Positions 21,197-31,831 of a DNA stretch of 64,000 nucleotides are shown here, in pieces (position 1 is the first letter of the stretch; each line of letters begins with the position of its first letter). Location: NCBI GenBank assembly GCA_027919835.1, contig JANVFP010000003.1, forward strand, positions 1,736,001 to 1,800,000. Direction: 5' to 3'. The notes beneath the pieces are model-generated. The model saw nothing but the letters and a program-made list of their open reading frames with translations, did no database searches and was not told the DNA's origin. The position numbers and the translations under genes are program-made. The DNA is from Lentinula raphanica. Its lineage: Eukaryota; Basidiomycota; Agaricomycetes; Agaricales; Omphalotaceae.

Positions 21197-23343
21197 ATGT
21201 CGGATGGTCCAGCTACTCATCTACTATCGCTGAAAGTAATGCGGGTCTCTGTGAGTTCTCGCAAATTGTCTGCTCAGAACAAAACTCACTACCTCAAAGA
21301 GACCCGCATTAGCCAGTGCATGGCAGCCATTCTACTCGTCTTCTCCCTCATTCTCTGCCCATTCCACCCAATCGATCATGTCCTTACAAGGGACAAACCC
21401 TCTTCCTGGTTATCCAAAAACTCTTCGAGATCTCACGCAAGCCTCAGAGATCCTGACCCTCCCATCTTCGTTTGGCTCGATCCAACTAGGCGAAACCTTT
21501 TCGAGTTGTCTTTCCGTCAACAATGAGGCGACGACACAGGTGGATTCTGTCGCTTTGAAGGTGGAGATGCAGACGGCTACTTCGAAGATGACGTTGGCGG
21601 AGATCGGAGGGAAAGATACCAGTCTTGCGCCGTTAGACACTCTGGAGAATGTAGTGCATCATGAAATTAAGGAGTTGGGTCAACATGTCCTTGCGTGCAC
21701 TGTGTCCTATCGTTTCAACCCTCAAAGCTCACGCGTAGCTCCTGCGTCCGAGGAGACTTCTGATCCTAACATCCTCACCTTTAGAAAATTCTACAAGTTT
21801 GTTGTAAGTTCCTAGTTCTTCATGATCCCTCTCGCTTCATATCAATGATTTTTTGTGTGCCTCACAGGTCACGAATCCCCTCTCTGTCAAAACCAAAGTG
21901 CACGCTCCAAGGTCTCCGTCGGCACTCATGGTCCCCGCCGAACGCGATAAAGTCTTCCTCGAAGTCCACATCCAAAACCTCACACCAGAAGCCATCTGGT
22001 TCGAGCGGATGCATTTCGAGGCTGCGGAAGGTTGGATCGCACGCGACACGAATATCATCACCATCGCCGGAGAAGAACAAAGTTTATACTCGGGCTCGAC
22101 AGCGTTGATGCAGCCACAGGATATGCGACAATACATTTACATCCTCAGTCCCAAAACTGTTTCCCTCGAACCGGTTATTCATCCACCAGGTTCTGTCATT
22201 CCGCTTGGCCGGCTGGATATCTCGTGGAGATCGTCGTATGGTGAACCTGGGCGTTTGTTGACGTCGATGTTGACTCGACGGATACCTCTGTTGCCCCAGC
22301 CTGTTCAGCCTCAACCGCAACCGGCGTCTGCGCTCCCTCCGTACTTGAAGCGGCAGAGCACGTCTGCAAATACTCCCTCAGGCTCAAAATCACCTCAGTT
22401 CACTCAGTCTCGTCCTAGCTCACCCGTACAACGATCTAGCTCGCCAGTACCGTACAGAGCTCGCGCGTCATCTGTCGTCGCAGGGGGGCTCTCGCAGATT
22501 CCTCCATCGCCTCAGCCTGCTGCCGGTTCACATACTCCCATCGATGTGCATTTGCTTTCCAGAGATGTACCCCGAGCCTCTGTTTCTGTGGGGAAAGGTT
22601 TCAAACTTGGCCTAACACTGGTGCTGTCCTCGTCGTTACCGCCAGAACGACAACGGCAGCGATTGCGATTGTCGTTGGTGATACAACATATCAGCTTTCC
22701 TCTCACATTAGGGCTTACAGGACCGTCTGTATCCAAACCTGCACCTCCTCCACCCTCGGACTCGACCTCGTTCAGCCCTCGATTACTCTCATCCTCATCC
22801 CCAGGATTTTCTTCTCCTTCGCCGACCTACTCCACGTTCAATTACCCACTCGCCCACCAGAAGCTGCTTAAAGCCTCCCGAGATCAATCAGCGGTAGAAT
22901 CCGGTGAGGACTCTACTAGTACCAAGGCGGAGTCGGAGATTATGAAAACCCTCCCTCCGCCTTTCTTCGTTGAGAAGGAAAAGGTGGACGAGGCAAAGAG
23001 GCAGAGGATGAGTAGGGTGGTGTTTTGTGGTCCGTCGACTATCGTGTTGCCTGACGTTGAGTTGAGGGTTCCAGAGTCTCATACGACGGGTGATACTCCG
23101 AGTCAAACAGGAGGATTGCGCCCGGGGAAGAAACACCAGGCTACGCTGGATTTCGAGTTGGATTATGTCGCGCTCAAGAGGGGATTCGCACTCGTAGGAG
23201 GGTTGAGGTTGGTATTGGTTGGTGAGAGATTTCTTGATGATGATGATGATGATGGTCATGGTGCGGTAGTGGAGGATCAGAAGATGCCGGAAGCGCGGAC
23301 GTTGAAGGAGTGGAATGTTATCGCTGAAATGTTGGTTTCGTAG
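21197..23343 (+). CDS. TRAPPC13: TRAPP complex subunit 13 (TRAPPC13, DUF974)
   Basis: Arrestin-like subunit of the TRAPP tethering complex acting on Golgi-related vesicle traffic and autophagy. Exon 1 (21197-21250, MSDGPATHLLSLKVMRVS) matches the conserved family start LxLKVMR; intron 21251-21299 (GTGAGT...CAAAG). Exon 2 carries SEILTLPSSFGSIQLGETFS and HHEIKELGQHVLACTVSY; an intron near 21805-21867 leads to the last exon with VTNPLSVKTKVH, VFLEVHIQNLTPEAIWFERM, LMQPQDMRQYIYILSP and LGRLDISWRSSYGEPGRL. A Pro/Ser-rich insert (about 22290-22540) and a GAT-repeat coding an Asp run (about 23235) are local additions. Ends EWNVIAEMLVS. All conserved blocks are present. A decayed partial second copy follows at 23731-25201. 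Confidence 0.85.
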
Positions 23344-23499
23344 AGCTCTGAGCAACTTGTTCGTTGTTTTCGCGTATCTGAACGTTTGAACGTTTGAACA
23401 ATGAACGCTGAGTCGCAAAAGATGGTGAATGGTGAGTGGAAGTCTCCTCTCTATAATGTGTCTCGCGCAGGTACTCAACGTTCAACGTTCAACAGTCGA

Positions 23500-23730
23500 C
23501 CGGTAACATTCGTAAATTAGTATTTCAACGTCTATCATAGACATACAACGTACATCCACTGGTACGATTCAAAGGGACTAAGTATTGTTCGTTCGATACA
23601 CATCTAGATCTGGAGAAGTGACAAATTGAAAGAGTTCTTCGACTCTCCTTCCTACCTCTGCACGCTCCGTCGCTCCTCCTGAGTGGGATGACTAGCCAAT
23701 ACCTCTTCTGCCTCAGCCTGTTCAGCCATC
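23500..23730 (-). pseudogene. Remnant of the S1/P1 nuclease 3' end (duplicate)
   Basis: This stretch aligns by eye with 25320-25510, the C-terminal coding end and 3' flank of the intact nuclease gene. Shared runs include ACACATCTAG, GGAGAAGTGACAAAT, GACTCTCCTTCCTACCTCT and CACGCTCC. Extra bases and substitutions destroy the frame. It covers only roughly the last 45 codons. Together with the headless TRAPPC13 copy that follows directly, it marks the junction of a tandem duplication. Confidence 0.7.
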
Positions 23731-25201
23731 AGCCAGTGCATGGCAGCCATTCTACTCGTCCTCTCCCTCCTTCTCTGCCCATTCCACCCAATCGATCATG
23801 TCCTTACAAGGCACAAACCCTCTTCCTGGTTATCCAAAAACTCTTCGAGATCTCACGCAAGCCTCAGAGATCCTGACCCTCCCATCTTCGTCTGGCTCGA
23901 TCCAACCAGGCGAAACCTTTTCGAGTTGTCTTTCCGTCAACAATGAGGCGACGACACAGGTGGATTCTGTCGCTTTGAAGGTGGAGATGCAGACAGCTAC
24001 TTCGAAGATGACGTTGGCGGAGATAGGGGGGAAAGATACCAGTCTTGGGCCGTTAGACACTCTGGAGAATGTAGTGCATCATGAAATCAAAGAGTTGGGG
24101 TCAACATGTCCTTGCGTGCACTGTGTCAGACTGTGTCCTATCGTTTCAACCCCTCAAAGCTCACGCGTCCGAGGAGATTTCTGATCCTAACATCCTCACC
24201 TTTAGAAAATTCTACAAGTTTGTTGTAAGTTCCCCTAGTTCTTCATGATCCCCTCTTGCTTCATACCAATGATTTTTTGTGTGCCTCCCAAGGTCACGAA
24301 TCCCCTCTCTGTCAAAACCAAAGTGCCACGCTCCAGCCTCCAAGATCTCCGTCGGCACTCATGGTGCCCGCCGAACGCGATAAAGTCTTCCTCAAAGTCC
24401 ACATCCAAAACCTCACACCAGAAGCCATCTGGTTCGAGCGGATGCATTTCGAGGCTGCGGAAGGTTGGATCGCACGCGACACGAATGTCATCACCATCGC
24501 CGGGGAAGAACAAAGTTGTTTATACTCGGGCTCAACAGCGTTGATGCAGCCACAGGATATGCGCCAATACATTTCCCATCCTCAGTCCCAAAACTGTTTC
24601 CCTCGAACCAGTTATCCAGCCTGCTGCCGGTTCACATACGACCATCGATGTGCATTTTGCTTTCCAGAGATGTATGTACCCCGAGCCACTGTTTCAGATC
24701 AAAATCAATCCGCGCTAGCTGAGACCGGTGGGGATCCTACCACCAAGATTAGAGTCGGAGTCGGAGTCGGAGGTGATGAAAACCATGAAAACCCTCCGTC
24801 CGGCTTTGTTCGATTTCGTTGAGAAGGAGAATGAAAAGGTGGATGAGTCGGAATTGATATTGAAGAGGCAGAGGATGAGGATGAGTAGGGTGGCGTTTTG
24901 TGGTCCGTCGACTATCGTGTTGCCTGACGTTGACTCGTTGAGGGTTCCAGAGTCTCATACGACGGGTGATACTCCGAGTCAAACAGGAGGATTGCGCCCG
25001 GGGAGGAAACACCAGGCTACGCTGGATTTCGAGTTGGATTATGTCGCGCTCAAGAGGAGATTCGCGCTCGTAGGAGGGTTGAGGTTGGTATTGGTTGGTG
25101 AGAGATTTGTCGGTGATGATGTGGAACGTATGGAACTGAAGATACCGGAAGCGAGGACGTTGAAGGAGTGGAATGTTATCGGTGAAATGTTGGTTTCATA
25201 G
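23731..25201 (+). pseudogene. TRAPPC13 partial duplicate, 5'-truncated and frameshifted
   Basis: Near-identical copy of 21311-23343 beginning at AGCCAGTGCATGGCAGCC (23731 = 21311). It lacks exon 1 and so has no family start. Damage includes an extra G in AAAGAGTTGGGG near 24096, an inserted repeat around 24120-24130 (TGTCAGACTGTGTC), loss of the segment equal to 21731-21740, an extra C near 24330, and two large internal losses equal to about 22185-22513 and 22586-22880 of the intact copy. The last block (24860-25201) remains very similar to the parent, again ending EWNVIGEMLVS. Expression as a functional subunit is very unlikely. Confidence 0.85.
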
Positions 25202-25367
25202 CAACTTGTGTCGTTGTATTTGAACAAAGAACGGTTCGCAAATAATGCGTTATCATGATATGTTTTTCAAAGATGGTGAGTGAAAGTCTCCTCTCTATTC
25301 TCGCGCAGGTATCGTAAAATATTTCAAACGTTTATAGACACACAACACTGGTACAACTCATGTTCGT

Positions 25368-26594
25368 TTACACATCTAGTGGAGAAGTGACAAATAGATC
25401 TCTGACTCTCCTTCCTACCTCTCCACGCTCCTCCCGAGTGAGACGGCGAGGGATACCTAGCTCTGCTTGGTCTGCAAAAAGCCAATTCAGTATGCCCGCG
25501 AGCCGAATACCCGCCTGGGCCATGAGCCTCTCGAGGATCCTGTTCTCCGCGATGTACCCCGAGTACTGAGGCGTGTCGAGTTCGAGGAGAGGTGTTTTGG
25601 GATGGGATTTCCAGGCCTCATCGAAACGGGATTCAGAGGAATGACTATAGGGTGGTTCGTCCAGGGCCTTGGGCCAGATGAACTCACAGTTCATGGCGTG
25701 GATGGGTTTGGCCCAGAAATGGGGACAGACGGTGGACGAGTCGGTTGGAGACGAGATGGTTATGAAATACGAGGAGAGGTAGGCGTATAATTGGGAACCG
25801 TAGTAGAACAAGGGATTGGAGTATCCTTTATTCGTGATCGACTTGAACGACTCTTCTTCCTGGGTTGGAGGACACATCAACCATTCCGGAACCTGGTCCT
25901 TCCAATCATGCAAAATGCCCTCCCATATAATCTGACGAACGAACCCATCATAGATTGCGCCTCGTAGGTTGCGCTCAAGAGACGGTATGGGGAGCGGACG
26001 GTCATATTTCCTTGGTACATTCCTCAACGTCTTCGCGATAAGCAACCCATCCCAGGCCGAATGAAGGTTAGTCTGTCTCCCATCAAAACGAACCTTGACT
26101 GAATTTCCACCTCTATCTCTTCCTGTGAGATGAAGTGGCATGTGGAGGTCGCCAATGAAATGGATAAGGAATTTAAGAGCTTCTTCAGCGGTATCATCGG
26201 AGGTTGTTTGACCGTCGTCTACCCATGCGTCGAGCAACGAAGTAACATTTCGGATCCCAGCGAGCACGTTGATATCTCTGCTCCCCGCCCAACCACGTTC
26301 ACCGGGGAACACGCACGTTTCGGAAGGATAGTCGTCCTTGGCACCAATGTAGTGCAAGGGCGCTGACCAACGCATGCGGTATTTGAGGCGATCTGCCCAG
26401 GTAGACACGGGCGCGAGATGACATGGAGGTTCATTGGGGTTGGGAGATGTGTAGTTGAGGATGTCGCAGAGGACAGGGAGAACAGTGGGATGGAGGTGGA
26501 TTTGGGCGATGGTAGCGACGATTTCGTGCCCCGCTGCTCCCCAGCCTAGTACTCTGGGAACAAAGAAGGCGAAAGAGAGAAGAGGGAGCTTCAT
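25368..26594 (-). CDS. Secreted S1/P1-type zinc nuclease
   Basis: Extracellular single-strand-specific nuclease and 3'-nucleotidase of the S1/P1 family, which uses a trinuclear zinc site. Intronless. Start at 26594 gives a signal peptide MKLPLLSFAFFVPRVLG followed directly by WGAAGHE, where the mature N-terminal Trp and the His are zinc ligands. Other ligand landmarks are ADRLKYR (Asp), APLHYIGA (His), FLIHFIGDLHMPLH (His/Asp/His) and NLHSAWDG (His/Asp). Cysteines and NVT/NYT glycosylation sites fit secretion. About 408 residues, long for the family (P1 is about 270 mature) because of extra C-terminal sequence after the ligand set. A TATAAAG box lies about 40 bp upstream (26628-26634). Divergent from NUC1. 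Its 3' end is duplicated at 23500-23730. Confidence 0.85.
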   Translation of the reverse strand: MKLPLLSFAFFVPRVLGWGAAGHEIVATIAQIHLHPTVLPVLCDILNYTSPNPNEPPCHLAPVSTWADRLKYRMRWSAPLHYIGAKDDYPSETCVFPGERGWAGSRDINVLAGIRNVTSLLDAWVDDGQTTSDDTAEEALKFLIHFIGDLHMPLHLTGRDRGGNSVKVRFDGRQTNLHSAWDGLLIAKTLRNVPRKYDRPLPIPSLERNLRGAIYDGFVRQIIWEGILHDWKDQVPEWLMCPPTQEEESFKSITNKGYSNPLFYYGSQLYAYLSSYFITISSPTDSSTVCPHFWAKPIHAMNCEFIWPKALDEPPYSHSSESRFDEAWKSHPKTPLLELDTPQYSGYIAENRILERLMAQAGIRLAGILNWLFADQAELGIPRRLTREERGEVGRRVRDLFVTSPLDV

Positions 26595-26751
26595 GATGGG
26601 GGTTGTCAGTAGAAAGACAGCAGAAGCCTTTATAGACGATAAAAGTACAAAGAGCATTGGTTACCGCACGAGACTATTCCTAATTGAGATAACAAGCGCC
26701 CGTAGGCCTTTTTTTCTCTCTTGCTTCTACAACCTGGCTCTTCCAAATCCA
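26595..26751. promoter_or_regulatory. Shared promoter of two divergent nuclease genes
   Basis: 157 bp between the start codons of the S1/P1 nuclease (minus) and the EndoG nuclease (plus). The minus-strand TATAAAG at 26634-26628 fits the S1/P1 gene. The plus side has a pyrimidine-rich run (CTTTTTTTCTCTCTTGCTTC) shortly before the NUC1 start, a common fungal core-promoter trait. Confidence 0.55.
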
Positions 26752-28301
26752 ATGAGTTCTGTGATCCAGGCTGCCTTGTTCGCTGCTGGTGCTCTAGTAG
26801 GCGGTGGCATCACAGCAGCAGTGATCCATAAAAAGACAGCCCAACGTCCAGCTGTAGACGGAACCATCGTTTCTCCTAGCACTGGTGCTCTCACTACCGT
26901 TTCTCCTCCTGTCATCGGCTTGGGTCCAAATGGGTCCGCACAGATAACCAACATAGCAAGTGTCGCTTCACTATCTTCTTCTGCTGTCCTCAAGTACGGA
27001 AATCCTGGTACTTGACCTTTTTCGAACAATCTCGCGTTTTTCTCTGCTCACCGTTCATGTCAAACAGGTCCTATTGCTGATCCAATCATAAGGCAAGCTT
27101 ACGTCGCAGCCTACGACCGTAGATTGAGGCATCCAGCCTGGGTCCGTGTGTTTCCCTCGCTCTAACCTCAATGACTCAATGATAGCTCAACTTGTTCCCT
27201 TTACGGAAGACCGCGGAACACCTCACGTTGGCTTCTTTGGGCAAATCACCTCTGGTCTCGCCTCCGAGTCCAGATGGAGCTATCGGAGATCGAACGAAAA
27301 GCTCATTCATGGAGGACGAGTCTATACCCAAGCCGTTCCGAGCTCGGTTGGCGGATTATTTCAGGAGTGGGTATGATAGAGGACATATGTGCGTCTTTTT
27401 GATCATGAACGCGTCCGTGGAGAGAGTTCTCTTCAATTCGTTGAGGGGAATTATTTTTTTCTATGTATCCCAGGGTTCCTGCAGCGGATGCCAAGTTCTC
27501 TCAGGTATCTTCATCTATCTTTACCTACTACGAGTCCAACATCCTCTTCTACTACTAGGAAGCCATGAACGAAACGTTCTACCTATCCAACATCGCTCCC
27601 CAAGTCGGCGACGGGTTCAATCGCCACTACTGGGCCTATCTAGAAGACTGGTGCCGTCGTCTCACAGGGACCTTCTCCGACGTCTACGTCTTCACTGTCC
27701 CTCTCTACCTTCCGCGTAAAGAGGCGGATGGGAAGTGGCGAATTGTGCGTCTTACTCTTACTCTGACTTTATATGGAATGTGGGAATTCTGATTCCCTTC
27801 TTCTTCTTCTTCTTCTTCTTCTCTTCATGATCACAGACCCACGAAGTCATCGGCTCCCCTCCCTCTGTCTCCGTCCCGACGCATTTTGCGAAAGTCGTCC
27901 TCACGTCGAAACCTACTTCGCCAACGACACCGAACATCCTCGAGCTCGCCACGGGCGCGTTCGTACTCCCCAACGCACCGATTCCGGATGAGACGCCGTT
28001 AGAGAGGTTCGTTGTGCCAGGTACGTACTACGTACTACATAGCCTCCTTCCCTCTTTCCCTCTCCGCCTCTGTTTCTGTGTTTTCTGTGTTTTCTGTGTT
28101 TCTGGGGTACTGTGCTTACTTTGCATGTTTGAAGTGGAAACCGTGGAACGCGCAGCTGGACTATCGCTCTTCTCCGACGCGGTCAAGTCGACGTCGAAAC
28201 ATATCTGCCAATCGACAAAATGTGAGGTGGTTGTGAGGAGGTTTGATGATGCGCGGAAGAGTCAGAGGGCGGATGGGAGGAGGGCGATTTCGGCTCCGTA
28301 G
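26752..28301 (+). CDS. NUC1: Mitochondrial endonuclease G (DNA/RNA non-specific nuclease)
   Basis: Sugar-non-specific ββα-metal nuclease of mitochondria, involved in mtDNA turnover and in DNA degradation during cell death. The N-terminus MSSVIQAALFAAGALVGGG is a hydrophobic inner-membrane/targeting segment. Then KYGNPG-PIADPIIRQAYVAAYDRRLRHPAW, the SFMEDESIPKPFRARLADYF stretch, the catalytic SGYDRGHM motif (His general base) around 27367-27390, KFSQEAMNETFYLSNIAPQVG with the metal-binding Asn, and VFTVPLYLPRKEADGKW. Five introns, one of which carries a TTC microsatellite (27798-27823). Stop at 28301. All active-site landmarks are present. Confidence 0.88.
27796..27823. repeat. TTC/CTT microsatellite inside a NUC1 intron
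   Basis: About eight uninterrupted TTC units in the polypyrimidine part of the intron that starts near 27745. Likely length-polymorphic. Confidence 0.8.
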
Positions 28302-28890
28302 GGTAGTGGGCAAGGCCAAAACTCGGTAGGACTTGGTTACATTTTGAAACTTCTGGGGGCGGTATCTAACAGTATCTAACTTAGCTTAAGCTTAGGTCCT
28401 TGGAAAATGGATGAACTGTTCTCTTTGATTGATTTGTGTTGATATTATTGATTGCACGGATACAGAACCAACTGGTTACTGGACACTGGATACATCATAT
28501 AAGGTGCCGGTGATGTCTCAGTCTGTGTCACTGTGCATTTGATCATGATGTGAGTATGGTATAGTATGCCAGTGATTGCTGCCCTCAAGTCGAACTTGAT
28601 CCTGATGGTAGTGTGGTACTTGGATGTACGTCGCTATACTGAAGTTTGAACTAGGTTTTTTGCCAGCCCTTGGGTTGATCCTGCGCTTCCTTGGCACTCC
28701 TTTCCCTCACTTTCAATGTTTCTCCATGATTGATAGCTGCCGTACTGATCAGCAACTGTACAACCAACACTACATTGCTAGCGCTCGGACGCTGAATCAA
28801 TGATACTCCCGGGTTAAAGGGCTCTGAAATTTACAACCCCCGACAGCATCTAGGTTTATCTTCATTCCCTACGATTTGTCTACGTGTCCA
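28302..28890. other. Intergenic
   Basis: 3' flank of NUC1 and promoter of the seven-helix protein gene. AT-rich with TGATG-type short repeats. No supported feature. Confidence 0.45.
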
Positions 28891-30324
28891 ATGTCAGCCA
28901 AAATGGAGTCTCCCTCGGATGAGCAAGAACTTGGATTACTGGTCGCCTTTGGCCAGAGTGTGCTCTCCAACACTCTGAATGTGATAATACTTACCGCGGG
29001 ATATGGTATGTGGTTGGATTCAATGATTTGACACAGTTACTAACTCTACTATAACTCTACGGTATACCATAGGTGCATTTGTTTTGGGAACAGTTATTGC
29101 GATTCTACTTCTAGGCAGGTAAGTATGGACAAGAGTTGAACCTCATCCGGAACCGTTCGATATTGAAAATAATTCACGGTGCACCGACTTGTACCGACAC
29201 AGGAGGTACTCTCTTCGACGTTCACCCACCAGTCGCGGTTTACTTGCTTGTTTGATCGTGATATTCGGTTGCTACACCTGGGGTGTTTTCAACATCGGAG
29301 GGTTCGGATTAGCTCAGATTCGGTTTATGTTCGTACCGCGGACTCTCCTCGAAGGACTCGCTCAATCCTCTTTCAACGGCTACATTACAATACAGCAATA
29401 CATGTCATCATGGCCTGCATCGATCAATGTAAGTCGAGTCCTACCCTCGATGAGGCTTCCTGCCAAGCTCATCCACTGGGCTCATCCTCCCACTCATTGT
29501 GATCATCTGTAGGTTCCTTTAAGTGACTGCATCGTTGTCTGGAGAGCTTGGATATTATTTCAAGAGGAAAAGTTCAGGAGGCTTGTTTTGGTGGGACTGA
29601 TGGTCGCCAATTTAGGTTTGTGTGGCTTGACTATGACTATTCCCCCATCTCATGCCAAGTTCCACTCAGGTGTCAATATTTCTGACTGCATATGGTCGAC
29701 CATCAGTGCCAAGCAGCAATTGCAAGGTGAAGATGCAGCAGCGGGAAGTCTCCGAGTCGGAAACACTCTGAATTGGCTTTCGATCACGCTGTCTTTGGTG
29801 GTGAATGTATATGCGACAGTGATAATTGCACTCAAAGCTAGGTGAGCTTCGCCGTGGCCGCCTTGCCCTATTTCCATTGCAGCTCAAAATCATATGTCAG
29901 GATACACCGCTGTTTTATGTCAGACGCCCGTCTTCGTAAGAGGACTCACGCACAAAGCATCTTGTTGCTCTTGGTCGAGTCTGGTGCTATATATTGTGCA
30001 ACACAGTCGGTATATGAGGTCTTTATGCTGCTGCAGATATACTATACTATCGTCGACGTCGGTCTCGATCAAGCGATCCTTGTTATCTCGGACATTTTTG
30101 GAATTGTAGCGGTGAGTGGTTGACGAAGTGGGAATCCAATCAACCTTTGGGAATCGGGATTGACTGACCTTGCTTTGCAGCAATGTTATCCCGTGGCTGT
30201 GATAATACTGGTTCTCAAAGATGTTTCACCTGTTGTTGAGGTCTTTAATCAGACAACCATAGTGGGCAATTCTCGAATCTCGAATGCCGCTCTCTCTCGG
30301 AATACTAGGGAAGAGCAAGAGTAG
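28891..30324 (+). CDS. Orphan multi-pass (about 7 TM) membrane protein
   Basis: Member of a large, uncharacterised family of seven-helix proteins expanded in mushroom-forming fungi. Start at 28891 (a second ATG at 28903). Hydrophobic helices are visible at QSVLSNTLNVIILTAGYG, AFVLGTVIAILLLG, LLACLIVIFGCYTWGVF, VLVGLMVANLGLCGLTM, WLSITLSLVVNVYATVIIA, SILLLLVESGAIYCATQSV and a last one around YPVAVIILVL. Family hallmarks are DCIVVWRAWILF after helix 3, the VNVYAT(V) helix and ESGAIYC. About five introns of ordinary size. The cytosolic tail is short. A receptor- or transporter-like role is possible but unproven. Confidence 0.7.
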
Positions 30325-30692
30325 GGATATGGTGGAAGTCGGTGAGGGGCACGGAGCGCTGGCGCACTGCTATGTATGGGTCCTGTTATTCTGGTTTTTG
30401 AGGAGTCGGCGACCGTTCTTCTAATGATTTCATGCAAACTGACTTTAAATGTTCTCCCTATGCATGCATAGAACTTGGGACGAGCCGTAAGTTATTTGAC
30501 GATACATGGAAGAGACCATACTGTATACATGAGAAGAGCAATTTCTACACCTTGAGTAGCTCTCATGATTATTTCTTGCTACAAACACATATCTTGCACT
30601 TTGGATACTCAGTTCTGGTTGAGGGTGAATCGTGTGATAGTAGATGACCATTAGATAACTTCCTATGTTAGTATCGAACACTAATGCAAAGG
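30325..30692. other. Intergenic between convergent genes
   Basis: 3' flanks of the seven-helix gene and of the L46 gene. No supported feature. Confidence 0.4.
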
Positions 30693-31698
30693 TCAATGTT
30701 CTGACAACATATCCTTGACACCATCCCAATAGTGATCAGGCACTCGTCCTTCGATTTCTTGCTTGGTTAACCAAGCGAAATCTTTTACTGTCTCCGGGTT
30801 AGGACGCGCTTGACCAGCCAAGATATGTGCCTTGTAGAAAAATGCAACTTCCTGAAATAAACGTCAGTTCGTCGACGCCTTGACCTACGGGAAGTACACC
30901 TACATCTGGTTTTGGCTTGCCCAACGACGGCGCTCTACGCGGAGGCCTGTAGTGACCGATAGGATTGCGACTGACGATCCAGCTATCCATGTATTCACCG
31001 CACTCTGTGAGCAAGTCTCTCTGAGCAGCCTGATGAAGCAGTTCCCCCTTCTTCACGTCTCCCTGCGGAAACCTCCAAGTACCCTCGTTTTCCTGCAAGA
31101 GCAGATACAAATTCCGCTTGCCCTTCCTATCCAGGCTTTTATAGTCCCTCGCTTCATCTGAAGGATGCGTCCTCGGCATCATCTCCTCACTCTCACCCTC
31201 CTGTTCAGCCAACTGCTCCACCGCTGCCTTGTTCGCTGCGGCCTTTTCCTTGTCTAATTCATCTGCGACGCCGAATTGAGGTCCGAACGCGAGCCGTTCG
31301 CGTTTTCGTTCTTCGAGGTTGAAACGATGTTCGAGGATAGAGCCTTGTTTGAAGTAAAAGTCGTATGGGAAGGGGTTGAAGAGGACACGTCGAAGACGGG
31401 CTTGGTAGGTGTAGAACGCTCGTTCGAAGGGCGTTGGGGTTGGGGTGATGATGGGTGCTCGGTTGAGGATGATGGATGTGAGGAGTTTGGGTTTGGGTTT
31501 TGGCTTTTGTGGAGGAGTTGGGTAGTGGACTGGGGTGGAGAGAGAGGAGGGTGAGGCTTCTGTGACGGTTGCAAGTGTTCGTCTGCCAGTGGAGAAAACT
31601 GCTGGGGCGTGTCAGTATCATGTAGAAGGCATGCACGAGAGATGCTACATACTAGACGTATTTCTCCTACATAGTAAAAGAAATTTTCTTGAGGACAT
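30693..31698 (-). CDS. Mitochondrial ribosomal protein L46 (NUDIX fold)
   Basis: Large-subunit mitoribosome protein mL46 (yeast Mrpl17 family), a NUDIX-fold protein without the full catalytic box. Three exons: the first encodes the mitochondrial presequence MSSRKFLLLCRRNTS (start 31698), the intron GTATGT...AGCAG near 31650-31605 joins to FSTGRRTLATV, and a last intron at 30898-30854 (GTAGGT...TTCAG) splits KPKPD from EVAFFYKAHIL. Family blocks are FNPFPYDFYFKQGSILEHR, KNLYLLLQ-type NLYLLLQENEGTWRFPQGDV and AAQRDLLTECGEYMDSWIV, the last resembling the Nudix helix. The C-terminal DFAWLTKQEI...YWDGVKDML is typical. Complete. Confidence 0.85.
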
Positions 31699-31831
31699 GG
31701 TTCCTCCAGAACGACCTTGAGGTGAGCGCTTGAGACAAAAGCTGAAATTATAGAGCACGTGGTAAACTGTGAGCAAGATTTCCATTTCTGGACTTGCCTT
31801 TCCTCCACCATCTTCTCCTCCTCTCTCCGTT

